Assembly: GCF_019048865.1 (NCBI RefSeq)
Contig: NZ_CP077604.1
Coordinates: 4,154,001 to 4,218,000, forward strand
Length of the DNA: 64,000 bases
Reading direction: 5' to 3'
DNA from: Aquihabitans sp. G128
Lineage (GTDB): Bacteria; Actinomycetota; Acidimicrobiia; Acidimicrobiales; Iamiaceae
Positions 42,714 to 51,429 of this stretch are shown piece by piece (positions within the stretch are counted from its first letter, which is position 1; each line of letters starts with the position of its first letter). Under the pieces are notes generated by a model that saw only the letters and a list, made by a program, of their open reading frames with translations, ran no database searches and had not been told where the DNA came from. The translations under genes and the position numbers were made by a program.

Positions 42714-43265
42714 ATGCCAAACCCCGCCGCAGCCACGGGTACGACTCGGCCCAAGAAGTCGAGGTCGACGGTGGGGCGCGTCGCCGCCGTGGTGATGATC
42801 GTGGGGACCGTCGTGTTCTGGTTGTGGATCTTCTCCGGCGCTCCGAAAAGGGCAAACCCCGACCGACTTGACGATCGGGCTTTCGTCACTCGCACCCACG
42901 AGCGCTGCCGGGATCTGCTCAGTGAGCTGGATCGCCTTCCCGATGCTCGCGCCACCTCGACACCGACCGCACGGGCCGAAGTGCTCGACCGGGCCAACGG
43001 CCTGGTCTCGACCATGGTGGACGAGCTCGAAGCCGACGCTCCGACCACGGGCGAAGACGGGCAACGTCTGCGCGGATGGTTCAGTGACTGGCGGACCTAC
43101 GTGGGCGATCGGGAGGACTACGCAGAAGCACTGCGAGAGGACCCCGGTGCCCGCATGACCGTCAGCGAGAACGTTGCGCTCAGCGACGGCGTGGACAAGA
43201 CCATCGAGGTCTTCGCCGACGTCAACGACATGCCCGACTGCGCCACGCCAGGGGACGTGGGCTGA
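42714..43265 (+). CDS. single-pass membrane protein, unknown
   Basis: 183 aa from ATG 42714, 8 bases after AAGGAAGG; ATG 42708 is in frame. One membrane helix (VGRVAAVVMIVGTVVFWLWIF) and an exported helical domain with two Cys (HERCRDLL, MPDCATP). No family recognised. Last cargo gene before the conjugation block. Confidence 0.6.
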   Translation: MPNPAAATGTTRPKKSRSTVGRVAAVVMIVGTVVFWLWIFSGAPKRANPDRLDDRAFVTRTHERCRDLLSELDRLPDARATSTPTARAEVLDRANGLVSTMVDELEADAPTTGEDGQRLRGWFSDWRTYVGDREDYAEALREDPGARMTVSENVALSDGVDKTIEVFADVNDMPDCATPGDVG

Positions 43266-43335
43266 GCGCCAGACCGAGGTCGGGCGATGGGTAGAGGTCG
43301 TTCAGCCTGGCCGCTGACCTGTAGAGCTGACGTGT

Positions 43336-43358
43336 GCCAGCCACCGGGGTGGCCTGGC
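43336..43358. terminator. hairpin between convergent genes
   Basis: GCCAG-CCACC-GG-GGTGG-C-CTGGC arms with a 1-base bulge, between the membrane protein at 42714 and the convergent hydrolase gene. No T-run. It may mark the boundary between cargo and conjugation genes. Confidence 0.45.
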
Positions 43359-43416
43359 TGAACTGGAAGCGGCGGTCCGTTGTACGTATTCCGATACCTA
43401 GAAGGACGCACCAAAC

Positions 43417-44596
43417 TCACGAGTTGCAACCTGCGGTTGGCAGCGACTGAGGGTCCTTCGACCTTCCCTCGGCGATGGACACCAAGAGATCCTGCGGGCA
43501 CCGGCTGGCGCCGTCGATGCGGATGGCGAAGTGGAGGTGGGGGCCGGTGGAGTTGCCGGTCGAGGCGCTCTCCATCACGACCTGGCCGGGGCTCATCGTG
43601 TCGCCAACGGAGACCTGGTGGGATCCCGGTTTGCCATGGCAGTAGGTGTATTGGGCGCCGTCGTCGCCGTTGAGGGTGATGCCGTAGCCGCATCGTCCGG
43701 AGGTCGTCGTGGAGACGATGGTTCCGCTGGTGATGGCGTAGAGGGGCGTGCCGGTGGGGACAGGGATGTCCGCGGCCGGATAGTCGTGGTGGGGCTTGGT
43801 GAACCACTCGGGGTGCCGCTCCCACCAGCTCCGATCTACGGGGGAGCGCGTAGTCGCCGACGACGGTCGGGTTCCCGTCGCCACCGATCCCGCAGGCGGA
43901 GCCCGGAGTCGCTGACGGGCCACCGGTCTCTGCCGCCTGGTTCGGTGACTGCGCTTCGGCCTTCATGGACTCGAACATGGCGCTGAGCGCATCCCAGTAG
44001 CCGGGGTCGGTCGCCCAGGTACCGGCCAGCTGACCCCAGGTGGTGGCGTAAGCACCGGCGCGGGGGGACACGTCGGTATGAGCGAGGGCGGTGTCGTTGC
44101 CGTCCGCAAACTTCTTGAGTAGTTGGATCTGGCCTCTGACGCCGATGGCGGGGCTCGAGAACCCGGACCCGCTGGCGGCGTCGTCGTAGTGGGCGATGCC
44201 GGCGAAGTTGTTGATGGCGGTGTCGTTGTTGGTGAACCAGCCCGTCTCGTGGACGGCTTGGGCGAAGGCGAGGTCGCCGCGCACGCCTTCGGCAGCGCCT
44301 TCGGCGATATAAGTCTCGATCAGGTCGTCGATCGGCACGGTGAGCCTGTCGGGTTGCCCGGACCGGGACGACGCCCACCAGCGTTCGAGGTCAGTGGCGG
44401 TCAGCTCGGAGCGGCCGAGGATGGGTGGAGTCCCATCGGCCGCGCCCGGCGTTTGGTTGCAGGGTGATGGCGGGGCACCGGTGGTGTCGATCCCAGCTCC
44501 CATGGCGAGGAAAGGGATGAGGAGCACGAGGGTGACCAGGGCGAGCGCTCCGCCCCCAGCGGCGAGGAGGGCCTTGGATCCGTGGGGATGTTCCAT
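43417..44596 (-). CDS. bifunctional cell-wall hydrolase GH73 + M23 (frameshifted)
   Basis: From ATG 44596, directly after element C. About 393 aa when joined. Membrane anchor (LLAAGGGALALVTLVLLIPFL), a GH73 glucosaminidase-like domain (RGDLAFAQAVHETGWF, NNFAGIAHYDDAASG, QIQLLKKFADG) and a C-terminal M23 peptidase (HHDYPAADIPVPTGTP, GPHLHFAIRIDG with zinc ligands HxnD and HxH). The frame changes by +1 at 43844-43848 (CCCCC; four C's would keep frame), between DYALP and VDRSWWERHPEWF. T4SS-type conjugation needs such a wall-opening enzyme. First gene of its own promoter, divergent from the T4SS operon. Confidence 0.8.
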
Positions 44597-44629
44597 GCCC
44601 CCTATGCGGTGAAGGGGTCTCAATCTCTA
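44597..44629 (-). promoter_or_regulatory. conserved transfer-gene element C
   Basis: Minus strand: TAGAGAT, 15 bases, GCATAGGGGGC, then ATG 44596 of the cell-wall hydrolase. Same blocks and spacing as elements A, B and D. Its divergent partner D starts 29 bases away. Confidence 0.7.
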
Positions 44630-44658
44630 GGGAGGTCAGAGGTCGGCGGGATGAATTC

Positions 44659-44691
44659 GAGAGGTTCGGGCGCACTCGCTGCCTAGGGGGG
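44659..44691 (+). promoter_or_regulatory. conserved transfer-gene element D
   Basis: Plus strand: GAGAGGT, 15 bases, GCCTAGGGGGG, then GTG 44692 of the T4SS operon. One change in each block relative to A and B. The constant 11-base distance to the start favours the GTG at 44692 as the first codon. Confidence 0.7.
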
Positions 44692-45021
44692 GTGACCAAC
44701 GCCCGAAACCCTTTGGAGGTGAGCTCGATGGTGTCGATGCTCGGATTGCTCGCAGACGTGAAGGTGTCGCCGAACTCGACCGGGATGCCCGGTGCGGAGC
44801 TGATCCAGAAGTTGCTCAACTGGGCACAGATGCTCGCCCTGTGGGGGAGCCTCGGAGCGCTGCTCGCCGGTGCCGCCATGTACGGGATCGCTCGCGAAGG
44901 CGGCAGCTACTCGGGTGCTTCCCGAGGCAAGACCCTCGCCATGGGCGGGGTGGTCGGAGCGATCATCGCCGGCCTCGCCCCAGCGGCGGTGAACATGCTG
45001 TTCAAGGCGGCGTCGTCATGA
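44692..45021 (+). CDS. small T4SS membrane protein (VirB2/TrbC-like place)
   Basis: 109 aa from GTG 44692, at the conserved distance from element D. A second in-frame start, ATG 44728, has a strong GGAGGT (44715-44720) and gives 97 aa; both may be used. Two hydrophobic helices (MLALWGSLGALLAGAAMYGI and GKTLAMGGVVGAIIAGLAPAAV) separated by REGGSYSGASRG, the shape of a VirB2/TrbC pilin-like subunit. First of a coupled series with the lipoprotein and TrbL genes. Confidence 0.7.
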   Translation: MTNARNPLEVSSMVSMLGLLADVKVSPNSTGMPGAELIQKLLNWAQMLALWGSLGALLAGAAMYGIAREGGSYSGASRGKTLAMGGVVGAIIAGLAPAAVNMLFKAASS

Positions 45022-45683
45022 TCGGCGTCTCGCGCCACGTCGTGATCGCAGGTGCTGTGGCCTCGTTGCTGGCGGTCGGTGGACTGCTGGTGCGGTGCGG
45101 GGGACCGGACTCCGAGTCCGCAAGCCAGCCGCGCCACGGAGGGGGTCGCAGCGCGGCGTCAGGCCCGGCTCGGTCGGTCGGGGCTGGGCCGACCGAGGCT
45201 GAGGCGATCGCCTCAGCGACGGACTACGCCTCCGCATCGCAGCGCTGGCTGTACCTCACCGACCAGCAGATCCGGACCGAGGTCCACCAGGTGGCCACGC
45301 CGCGAGCAGCCGATGGCCTGGCCGATGATGTCGTCGATCAGGTGTCGAAGGCTCGGACCGGCCTCTCGGACTCGTCCGGCCGGATCTGGTGGGTGGTGCG
45401 GCCCCTGGCGACGAACGTCTCGTCCTACTCGGATGACCAGGCCCGGGTGGAGGTGTGGGCGGTCACGGTGCTGTCCGCCCCTGAGGTGGCTGCTCCGCAA
45501 GCCGAGTGGATGACCGTCCAGGTCGACCTCGAGTGGCTCGACGGAGCGTGGCGGGTGGACGACGTGCGCGAGTCGCCAGGGCCGACACCCGTGCCCGGTC
45601 CCGAAGATGACCCATGGGACGCCGGCGACTTCGACAAGGCGCTCGACGGCTTCACCCGCATCAGCGCGGAGCCGGCGTCGTGA
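45018..45683 (+). CDS. exported conjugation protein, VirB8/TcpC-like place
   Basis: 221 aa from ATG 45018. N-terminal membrane segment or lipoprotein-like signal (VVIAGAVASLLAVGGLLVRCG), a Ser/Gly-rich linker, then an NTF2-like domain (ATDYASASQRWLYLTDQQIRTEVHQVA ... QAEWMTVQVDLEWLDGAWRVDDV). NTF2-like extracytoplasmic domains are typical of VirB8/TcpC T4SS components, which supports but does not prove that role. Overlaps genes on both sides by 4 bases. Confidence 0.65.
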   Translation: MIGVSRHVVIAGAVASLLAVGGLLVRCGGPDSESASQPRHGGGRSAASGPARSVGAGPTEAEAIASATDYASASQRWLYLTDQQIRTEVHQVATPRAADGLADDVVDQVSKARTGLSDSSGRIWWVVRPLATNVSSYSDDQARVEVWAVTVLSAPEVAAPQAEWMTVQVDLEWLDGAWRVDDVRESPGPTPVPGPEDDPWDAGDFDKALDGFTRISAEPAS

Positions 45684-47029
45684 CGGCCCCTGGCGTGGTC
45701 CTCGCGGGGCTGTTCCCGAACCCGGTCGGCTGGGCGGTCGACAAAGTCACCGGCTTCGTCGGCGGCGTGGCGACCGAGGGGTTCGAGATGCTCATCGGAG
45801 GCCTGGTCGCCTGGGTCATCGACGCCGTGGTCTGGGTCGTCGGCGGCGTCTTCAACTTCCTCATCGACGCGACCGATCCGAACGTCCAGGCCGACTGGTT
45901 CTCGGGCGCCCGCAGCCCCTACGCCACCACGGCAACGATCGGCGCCACGCTCCTGGTCGGCTTCGTCCTCGCCGGAGTCGTGCAAGGCACGATCGCCGGG
46001 GACCCCGGCGGCATGCTCAAGCGCATGGCAGTGGACCTGCCCGTCTCGGTGCTGGGCATGGTCGGACTCGTCACCGTCACCCAGACGCTGATCGCTCTCA
46101 CCGACGCCCTATCGAGCGACGTGATGTCGAGGTTCCAGGACGACATCAGCCAGTTCACCGCAGTCGTCGGGTCACTGTCCTCGCTCGGAGGCAGTCCGGC
46201 CACGGCGTTCGTGGTGCTCCTGCTGGGGTTGGTCACCGTGCTGGCCGGCGTGATCCTCGTCGGCGAGCTCGTGGTCCGCTCCGCGCTGATCTACATCGTG
46301 GTGGCGCTGGCTCCGCTGGTCTTCGCCGCACGCGTCTGGCCGGCGCTCAAGGGCTCGTGCCGCAAGCTCCTCGAGCTGCTGTGCGCCCTGATCCTGTCCA
46401 AGCTCGTGATCGCCATCGCGCTGGCGGTCGCCTCCTCAGCGGCGGTCGGGGCCGGGTCCGGGGGAGAGGTGACGTCGTTGCCGGCACCGGAGGTCGCAGC
46501 GGAGGACCCCGGAGGCTCGGTAACTCAGGCTGTCGGAATCCTCCTGACCGCGACCGCTGCGTTCGGGGTCTCGGCGTTCACCCCGATGGTCCTGATGCGT
46601 CTCCTGCCCTTGGCCGAGGGCGCAATGGTCGCCCAGGGCATCCGTGGCGGCCCGGGCCGGGCAGCCCAGCAGGGCATGTCCATGGGCTACTCGGCCAAGG
46701 TCCTCTCGTCGTCGACCTCTCGACGCATCGCCTCGGCACCGGCCGGAGCAGCGGGTGCCGGCGCTGGAGGCGCAGGTGCGGCGGCCGGCCCGGCTGGTGC
46801 AGCGTTCGGCGCCACGGTGGGAGCCACCAAGGGTGCAGGCTCCTACGCCGGCAAGCGCGCCGATGCAGCGATCAACACGACTGGGCGGGAGACGCCCGGC
46901 GGTGCCGGTCGGTCCACGTCTGGACCAGGCCCCTCGAAGGCAGGACCCGGTGGACGAAGCCCCTCGGGAACGGGCCGTCCCCCAGCCGGGGGCGACCGAG
47001 GATCGAAGGGACGCGGCAATGGCGCCTGA
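45680..47029 (+). CDS. TrbL/VirB6-like polytopic T4SS protein
   Basis: 449 aa from GTG 45680 in the overlap. Six or more membrane helices in ~20-330, with helices such as GATLLVGFVLAGVVQGTIAG and ELVVRSALIYIVVALAPLVFAARVWP (the latter is like the TrbL/VirB6 core). The last ~110 residues are Gly/Ala/Ser-rich and disordered. Forms the membrane channel part of the T4SS. Its end overlaps the SCO6880-like gene by 11 bases. Confidence 0.8.
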   Translation: MTAPGVVLAGLFPNPVGWAVDKVTGFVGGVATEGFEMLIGGLVAWVIDAVVWVVGGVFNFLIDATDPNVQADWFSGARSPYATTATIGATLLVGFVLAGVVQGTIAGDPGGMLKRMAVDLPVSVLGMVGLVTVTQTLIALTDALSSDVMSRFQDDISQFTAVVGSLSSLGGSPATAFVVLLLGLVTVLAGVILVGELVVRSALIYIVVALAPLVFAARVWPALKGSCRKLLELLCALILSKLVIAIALAVASSAAVGAGSGGEVTSLPAPEVAAEDPGGSVTQAVGILLTATAAFGVSAFTPMVLMRLLPLAEGAMVAQGIRGGPGRAAQQGMSMGYSAKVLSSSTSRRIASAPAGAAGAGAGGAGAAAGPAGAAFGATVGATKGAGSYAGKRADAAINTTGRETPGGAGRSTSGPGPSKAGPGGRSPSGTGRPPAGGDRGSKGRGNGA

Positions 47030-48512
47030 CCGTCAGGACCGCACCTACCGCCTCGAGCCCCTCGACCCCTCCGGCATCTTCCTCGGCCTCGGTGCCGTCC
47101 AGTGCGCCTTCCTCGGCGGAGGGATCTCGAGCGCCGTCGTGGCGCTCACCGCCGGGCTTCCACTTCCCGTCGCCGTGCTGCCGGTGCTCCTGTCGGTCGC
47201 AGCCAGCTTCGCCCGCCTGGGCGGTCAGGCCCTGTGGGAGTGGATCCCCCTCGGGGCCACCTGGACGTGGACCCGGCTGCGACGAGGCCGGTCATGGGTG
47301 GCGCCGCTTCCCCTGCTGCCCGCCCCCGAGGGCACGAACATCGCCTTACCTCCGTGCCTCGCCGGGCTCGACGTGACCGAGGTCCCGTGGCGGGCACGGC
47401 TCGGCGCCGGGGCGGTCCGAGACACCGTCCGCAACACGCTGACCGCGCTGGTGCACGTCAGCGGACCCCAGTTCGTGGTCGAGTCCCGGCCCGAGCAAGA
47501 GCGCCTCCTTGCCGGGTGGGGCGACGTCCTCAACCAGTTCGCCACCGAACGAGGCATCGTCACCCACCTCGGATGGTCCGACCTCGCTCGGCCGTCCGGC
47601 TTGCACGAGCACCTCGCCTGGCTCTCGGATCAGCCTGCAGCTGCTGACGCCTCCGACGCCGCCGACTCCTACCGCGAGCTCGTCGAGGTGGGGACATCAG
47701 CTGCGACCGCCCACGACGTGGTCGTCACGATCACCGTGGCCCGAGATCGCCTCGGCCGGCGTCGCACCTCTGAAGCCAACCCCGAGGATCTGCTCCAGCG
47801 TGCCCTCGTCTCGGCCGTCGACGCACTGCTCCGAGGCCTGCGCGCCGCCGGGCTCACCGCTTCTGATCCGTTGGACGTGGCGGAGCTGCACCGCCTGCTT
47901 CGGGAACGCATCGAACCGACGAACCGAGCCAACCAGACGGGAAGCGGCCGCCTGGTCGACCGCCTCCGCCTGGTAACTCGTACGTCGGCTGGTCCCCTCG
48001 CCACCGAGACGACCTGGTCGGCGCTGCGAGTCGATGGCGCCTGGCACCGCACCTATTGGGTGGCGTGCTGGCCGCGCCTCGCCGTTCCGCCGTCATGGAT
48101 GGAGCCGTTCCTGTCCGGTGGCGGCATCACCCGGACCACCACCGTCATCCTGCTCCCGGTCTCGACCTGGCAGTCGAGGCGACGGATCGAGCGCGACCTG
48201 GTCAAGCACGAGTCCGACGCCGCCACCAAGGAAGAGAAGGGTCGGCGCGTCGACGCCCGCCACCGCCGAGCCACCCAAGCGCTTCTCGACCGGGAGGAGG
48301 AGCTCGTCGCCGGCTACGCCGAGATGGCCTACGTCGGCCTGGTCACCGTCACCGCCTCGTCCTCGGACGAGCTTGACGAGCACTGCGAGATCACCGAGCA
48401 GCTCGCCCGGGAATCCGGCATGGAGCTGCGATCGCTCGACGGCCGCCAGGACCTCGCCTGGGCAGCGGCGCTCCCGCTCGGTCTGGCACCCCGGACGCTG
48501 GTGGCCACATGA
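47019..48512 (+). CDS. SCO6880-family conjugal transfer protein
   Basis: 497 aa from ATG 47019. Starts with a PrgI-like pair of membrane helices (GIFLGLGAVQCAFLGGGISS; LPVAVLPVLLSVAASFARLG), then RPEQERLLAGWGDVLNQFATERG and HLGWSDLARP, and a C-terminal region (WMEPFLSGGGITRTTTVILLPV; RATQALLDREEELVAGYAEMAY). This is the layout of the SCO6880 family, in which the VirB4 N-terminal part is a separate protein. Directly precedes the VirB4-like ATPase. Confidence 0.85.
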   Translation: MAPDRQDRTYRLEPLDPSGIFLGLGAVQCAFLGGGISSAVVALTAGLPLPVAVLPVLLSVAASFARLGGQALWEWIPLGATWTWTRLRRGRSWVAPLPLLPAPEGTNIALPPCLAGLDVTEVPWRARLGAGAVRDTVRNTLTALVHVSGPQFVVESRPEQERLLAGWGDVLNQFATERGIVTHLGWSDLARPSGLHEHLAWLSDQPAAADASDAADSYRELVEVGTSAATAHDVVVTITVARDRLGRRRTSEANPEDLLQRALVSAVDALLRGLRAAGLTASDPLDVAELHRLLRERIEPTNRANQTGSGRLVDRLRLVTRTSAGPLATETTWSALRVDGAWHRTYWVACWPRLAVPPSWMEPFLSGGGITRTTTVILLPVSTWQSRRRIERDLVKHESDAATKEEKGRRVDARHRRATQALLDREEELVAGYAEMAYVGLVTVTASSSDELDEHCEITEQLARESGMELRSLDGRQDLAWAAALPLGLAPRTLVAT

Positions 48513-49840
48513 GATCCCAGCTCCGCCTCGCTCCGCACCGATCGACCACCGCGCACGTGTCGAGCATCTATCCCTTCTCGGTCCAGGCATCGTTCGGCTA
48601 CCGAGGTCCCTACATCGGGTTGGACGTCCTCGCCGGGTCCGCCGAGTTCTGCTGGGACCCCTTCGAGGCCTACGCCTCGGGGCTCGCCACCAACCCCAAC
48701 GGATGGGTTCTCGGCGAACCGGGCAACGGCAAGTCCGCTCTCGTGAAGTGCCTGCTTTGGCGCATGGCGGCGATCTACGGGCTCGGCCCAGGCGGACGGT
48801 GGATGGCCATCGTCGACCCGAAGGGGGAGTACCGCCACCTCGCCGAACGACTCGGACTCACCATCCTTCGCCTCGCGCCTGGCGGCGACGTCCGGATCAA
48901 CCCACTCGCCCCCGGCCCTGCAGCTGGTCACGAGTCGCCCGAACGACAGACGATGCGCCGCGCCGACCTCCTCTGCGCGCTCGTCGCCACCGTGCTGGAT
49001 CGACCGTTGTCCCAGGTCGAGGACGCCGTCATCTTCGCCACCGTCGAGCACCTCGCCGCCAGCCGTCTCGTCGAACCGACCCTGGCCGACGTCGCGGCGA
49101 CCGTGGCCGACCCGCCGAGCGGGCTCACCGAGCGCCTCCATCGCAGCGGGCCAGAGCTGGCAGGCGAGCTCTCACCAGTCGTATATGCGCTGGACAAGCT
49201 CCTCGTTCGGTCGCTCCGAGGTATCTTCGACGGCCCATCAACCGTGCCCCTGCAGTGGGACGGCCCCGGCATCGTCCTCGACCTCTCAGCGATCCCGCTG
49301 GACTCCGAAGCGCTCCCCCTCGTGATGGTGGCCGCAGCGGGCTGGCTCCAGCAGCTCATGGCCTGCCCCGGACCCCAACGCATCCAGGTCCTCGACGAGG
49401 CATGGGCACTGCTCGCCAACCGCCACACCGCCCACTACCTCCAGACCTGCTTCAAGCTCGGCCGCACCTACGGGGTGGCGAACCTCTGCATCACCCACCG
49501 AGCCTCCGACCTCTCCGCTCAGGCCGACGACGGCACCGCAACGGCCAAGATCGCCGCCGGCCTCCTCGCCGACGCCGCCACCAAGATCATCCTTCGACAG
49601 GCACCCGACCAGGTCGAGGCGGCCGCCGGCCACTTCGGCCTCACCGGGCCCGAATCGGCCATCATCGGCCAGCTCGCTCGAGGCCGTGCGCTCTGGAAGG
49701 TCGGTGGACGGACGGCCGTTGTGCAACACGTCCTCGCCCCCAGCGAACGAGACCTGGTCGACACCGATGCCCGCATGGCCGGTACAGCGGCGGACGATGC
49801 CGACACTCGCGACGAAGGCGCCGAAGACGAGGCGGCGTGA
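48509..49840 (+). CDS. VirB4-like conjugation ATPase
   Basis: 443 aa. Walker A GEPGNGKS at 69-76, DPKGEYRHLAERLG, RINPLAPG, Walker B IQVLDEAWAL ~293, and THRASDLSAQ near the arginine-finger region. All nucleotide-binding elements are present. Powers assembly of the T4SS. Split from its N-terminal partner (SCO6880-like) and coupled to it by overlap. Confidence 0.92.
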   Translation: MRSQLRLAPHRSTTAHVSSIYPFSVQASFGYRGPYIGLDVLAGSAEFCWDPFEAYASGLATNPNGWVLGEPGNGKSALVKCLLWRMAAIYGLGPGGRWMAIVDPKGEYRHLAERLGLTILRLAPGGDVRINPLAPGPAAGHESPERQTMRRADLLCALVATVLDRPLSQVEDAVIFATVEHLAASRLVEPTLADVAATVADPPSGLTERLHRSGPELAGELSPVVYALDKLLVRSLRGIFDGPSTVPLQWDGPGIVLDLSAIPLDSEALPLVMVAAAGWLQQLMACPGPQRIQVLDEAWALLANRHTAHYLQTCFKLGRTYGVANLCITHRASDLSAQADDGTATAKIAAGLLADAATKIILRQAPDQVEAAAGHFGLTGPESAIIGQLARGRALWKVGGRTAVVQHVLAPSERDLVDTDARMAGTAADDADTRDEGAEDEAA

Positions 49841-49843
49841 GCC

Positions 49844-50935
49844 GTGTACGACCGCGACGCCATCCTCGCTGCGACCGACCTCGCCGCGCTGGCGGACGAG
49901 CTCCTCGGACCTCACGTGGGGAGCGACTCGCACCCGATGTGGTGCTGCCCGAGTCCGAACCACGCGCAGACCGGTCGCACACCACCCGTCTCCGTGTTCA
50001 CCTCCCGGTGGGATGAGCAGCGTTGGCACTGCCACGGCTGTGGCGACGGCGGCTCCGCCATCGACCTCGTTATGCGATCGCGCAGCGTCGACGCTCGCAC
50101 GGCGATCGAATACCTCGTGGGTCGAGCCGGCATCTCGTCGTACCCGTCCGATCCGAACGAGGCGAGGTCCTCCCGGATCGATGGGACCCACCGGTCAGGT
50201 GAGCGGAAGCTCCAACTGGCCTCCGATCACGCAGCAGATCTCGACCTGTACGTCGAGGCATGCGCCGGCGAACTCTGGTCGACGGCCGGTCGACCAGCTC
50301 GCCGATGGCTGATGGAGCACCGCGGCCTGTCCGAGGGCGTGCTCCGAGTAAATCGAGTGGGTGCTGATCTCGGAAACCCCAACCTCCCGCGACCGCCCGG
50401 CTTCCGCCGATCCGGAGGCGCTGCGATCCTTCCGGTCCAGCAGGACGGGCGTGCGGTCTACTTCCAAGCCCGCATCCTGCACCCGAACCCCGACCGGCCG
50501 AGGTACCTCAACCCCACCGCGGACCTAGCTCCCAACCCAAAGGTGTCGGTCATCAAACCGCCCGAGCGGCTCCACCCCGAGACCATCATCACGGAAGGGG
50601 CGGTCGATGCGCTCAGCGCAGCCAGTGCCGGGTTCCGCGCCGCCGCGGTCCTGTCGGCCGGATACCCCGACCGCTACGTAGCCCTCCAGCTCGCCCGCCT
50701 CGACGGGCCGCTGGTCCTCGCCATGGATGCCGACGCCGCCGGTGTCCGCGGGTCCGCCCAACTCGCCGAACACCTCGAAGCGCTCCAGCGCCCGCCCGAC
50801 ATCCTGCCGCTCGACGGCGGAGACCTCAACGAAGCGCTGCAGCACGCAATCGACTGGCCGCAGGAGCTGGCCGACCGAATCGCTGCGATCAGCCCAGTGC
50901 CGGCCGCGCACCAACAGCTCGGAGTCGAACGATGA
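49844..50935 (+). CDS. DnaG-type primase: CHC2 zinc finger plus TOPRIM
   Basis: 363 aa from GTG 49844. CHC2 zinc finger: MWCCPSPNHAQTG ... WHCHGCGDGGSAIDL (~32-72). Primase core to ~235, then TOPRIM: ITEGAVDALSA (Glu ~249) and LVLAMDADAAG (DxD ~291). A short, DnaG-like enzyme lacking the helicase-binding C-domain. It could prime the complementary strand in a recipient after transfer. Part of the coupled T4SS operon. Confidence 0.88.
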   Translation: MYDRDAILAATDLAALADELLGPHVGSDSHPMWCCPSPNHAQTGRTPPVSVFTSRWDEQRWHCHGCGDGGSAIDLVMRSRSVDARTAIEYLVGRAGISSYPSDPNEARSSRIDGTHRSGERKLQLASDHAADLDLYVEACAGELWSTAGRPARRWLMEHRGLSEGVLRVNRVGADLGNPNLPRPPGFRRSGGAAILPVQQDGRAVYFQARILHPNPDRPRYLNPTADLAPNPKVSVIKPPERLHPETIITEGAVDALSAASAGFRAAAVLSAGYPDRYVALQLARLDGPLVLAMDADAAGVRGSAQLAEHLEALQRPPDILPLDGGDLNEALQHAIDWPQELADRIAAISPVPAAHQQLGVER

Positions 50936-51246
50936 CCGACCTTCCCCGCCCCTTCCCCCGGCTCACCCACGGCGAGCGCCTCAAGGAGACGGCCGCCTTC
51001 TACCGAGGTCGAGGCGTGCCGGTGTCGGCCGGCCAAGTCGAGCGCGCACTCGAACTCACCGAGGAGTGGCGGGCCGTCGCCGACGCGCGAGGAGTGAGCG
51101 ACGACGACCTCGCCGGTGTGGCGAACCTCGATGACGAGGCGCTCGACGCCATCCTCGCCTCCGACCGTCGCATCGCCCACGAGACCCGAGAGCGTCACAT
51201 GGCCGACGAACTCGACCTCGGCGACGATCTCCCAGGACTGTGCTGA
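50932..51246 (+). CDS. small hypothetical protein of T4SS operon
   Basis: 104 aa. Helical and acidic, with RLTHGERLKETAAFYRGRGVPVSAGQVERALELTEEWRAVADARG at the start and no known motif. Overlaps the primase gene by 4 bases and is the last gene before element B and the coupling protein gene, so likely an accessory factor. Confidence 0.6.
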   Translation: MTDLPRPFPRLTHGERLKETAAFYRGRGVPVSAGQVERALELTEEWRAVADARGVSDDDLAGVANLDDEALDAILASDRRIAHETRERHMADELDLGDDLPGLC

Positions 51247-51395
51247 TGGCGTTCGTGGCGCCCCGCCGTCCTCGGCGGCGGATCCGACGAGGCGGGGCAC
51301 CAAGGCGAACGCTACTGACCCAGGGCCCACCCCCGGTCCGACCCCGAGGGCGGCGGATCGTCGGCTGAATCGGGCATCCGGCGGGACATGCGTTC

Positions 51396-51429
51396 GAGAG
51401 ATTCGGAGGCCCCCGGCGCATAGGGGGGC
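51396..51429 (+). promoter_or_regulatory. conserved transfer-gene element B
   Basis: GAGAGAT (51396-51402), 15 bases, then GCATAGGGGGGC (51418-51429) and ATG 51430 of the coupling protein. This is the best match to element A. The 183-base gap it lies in holds nothing else recognisable. Confidence 0.7.
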
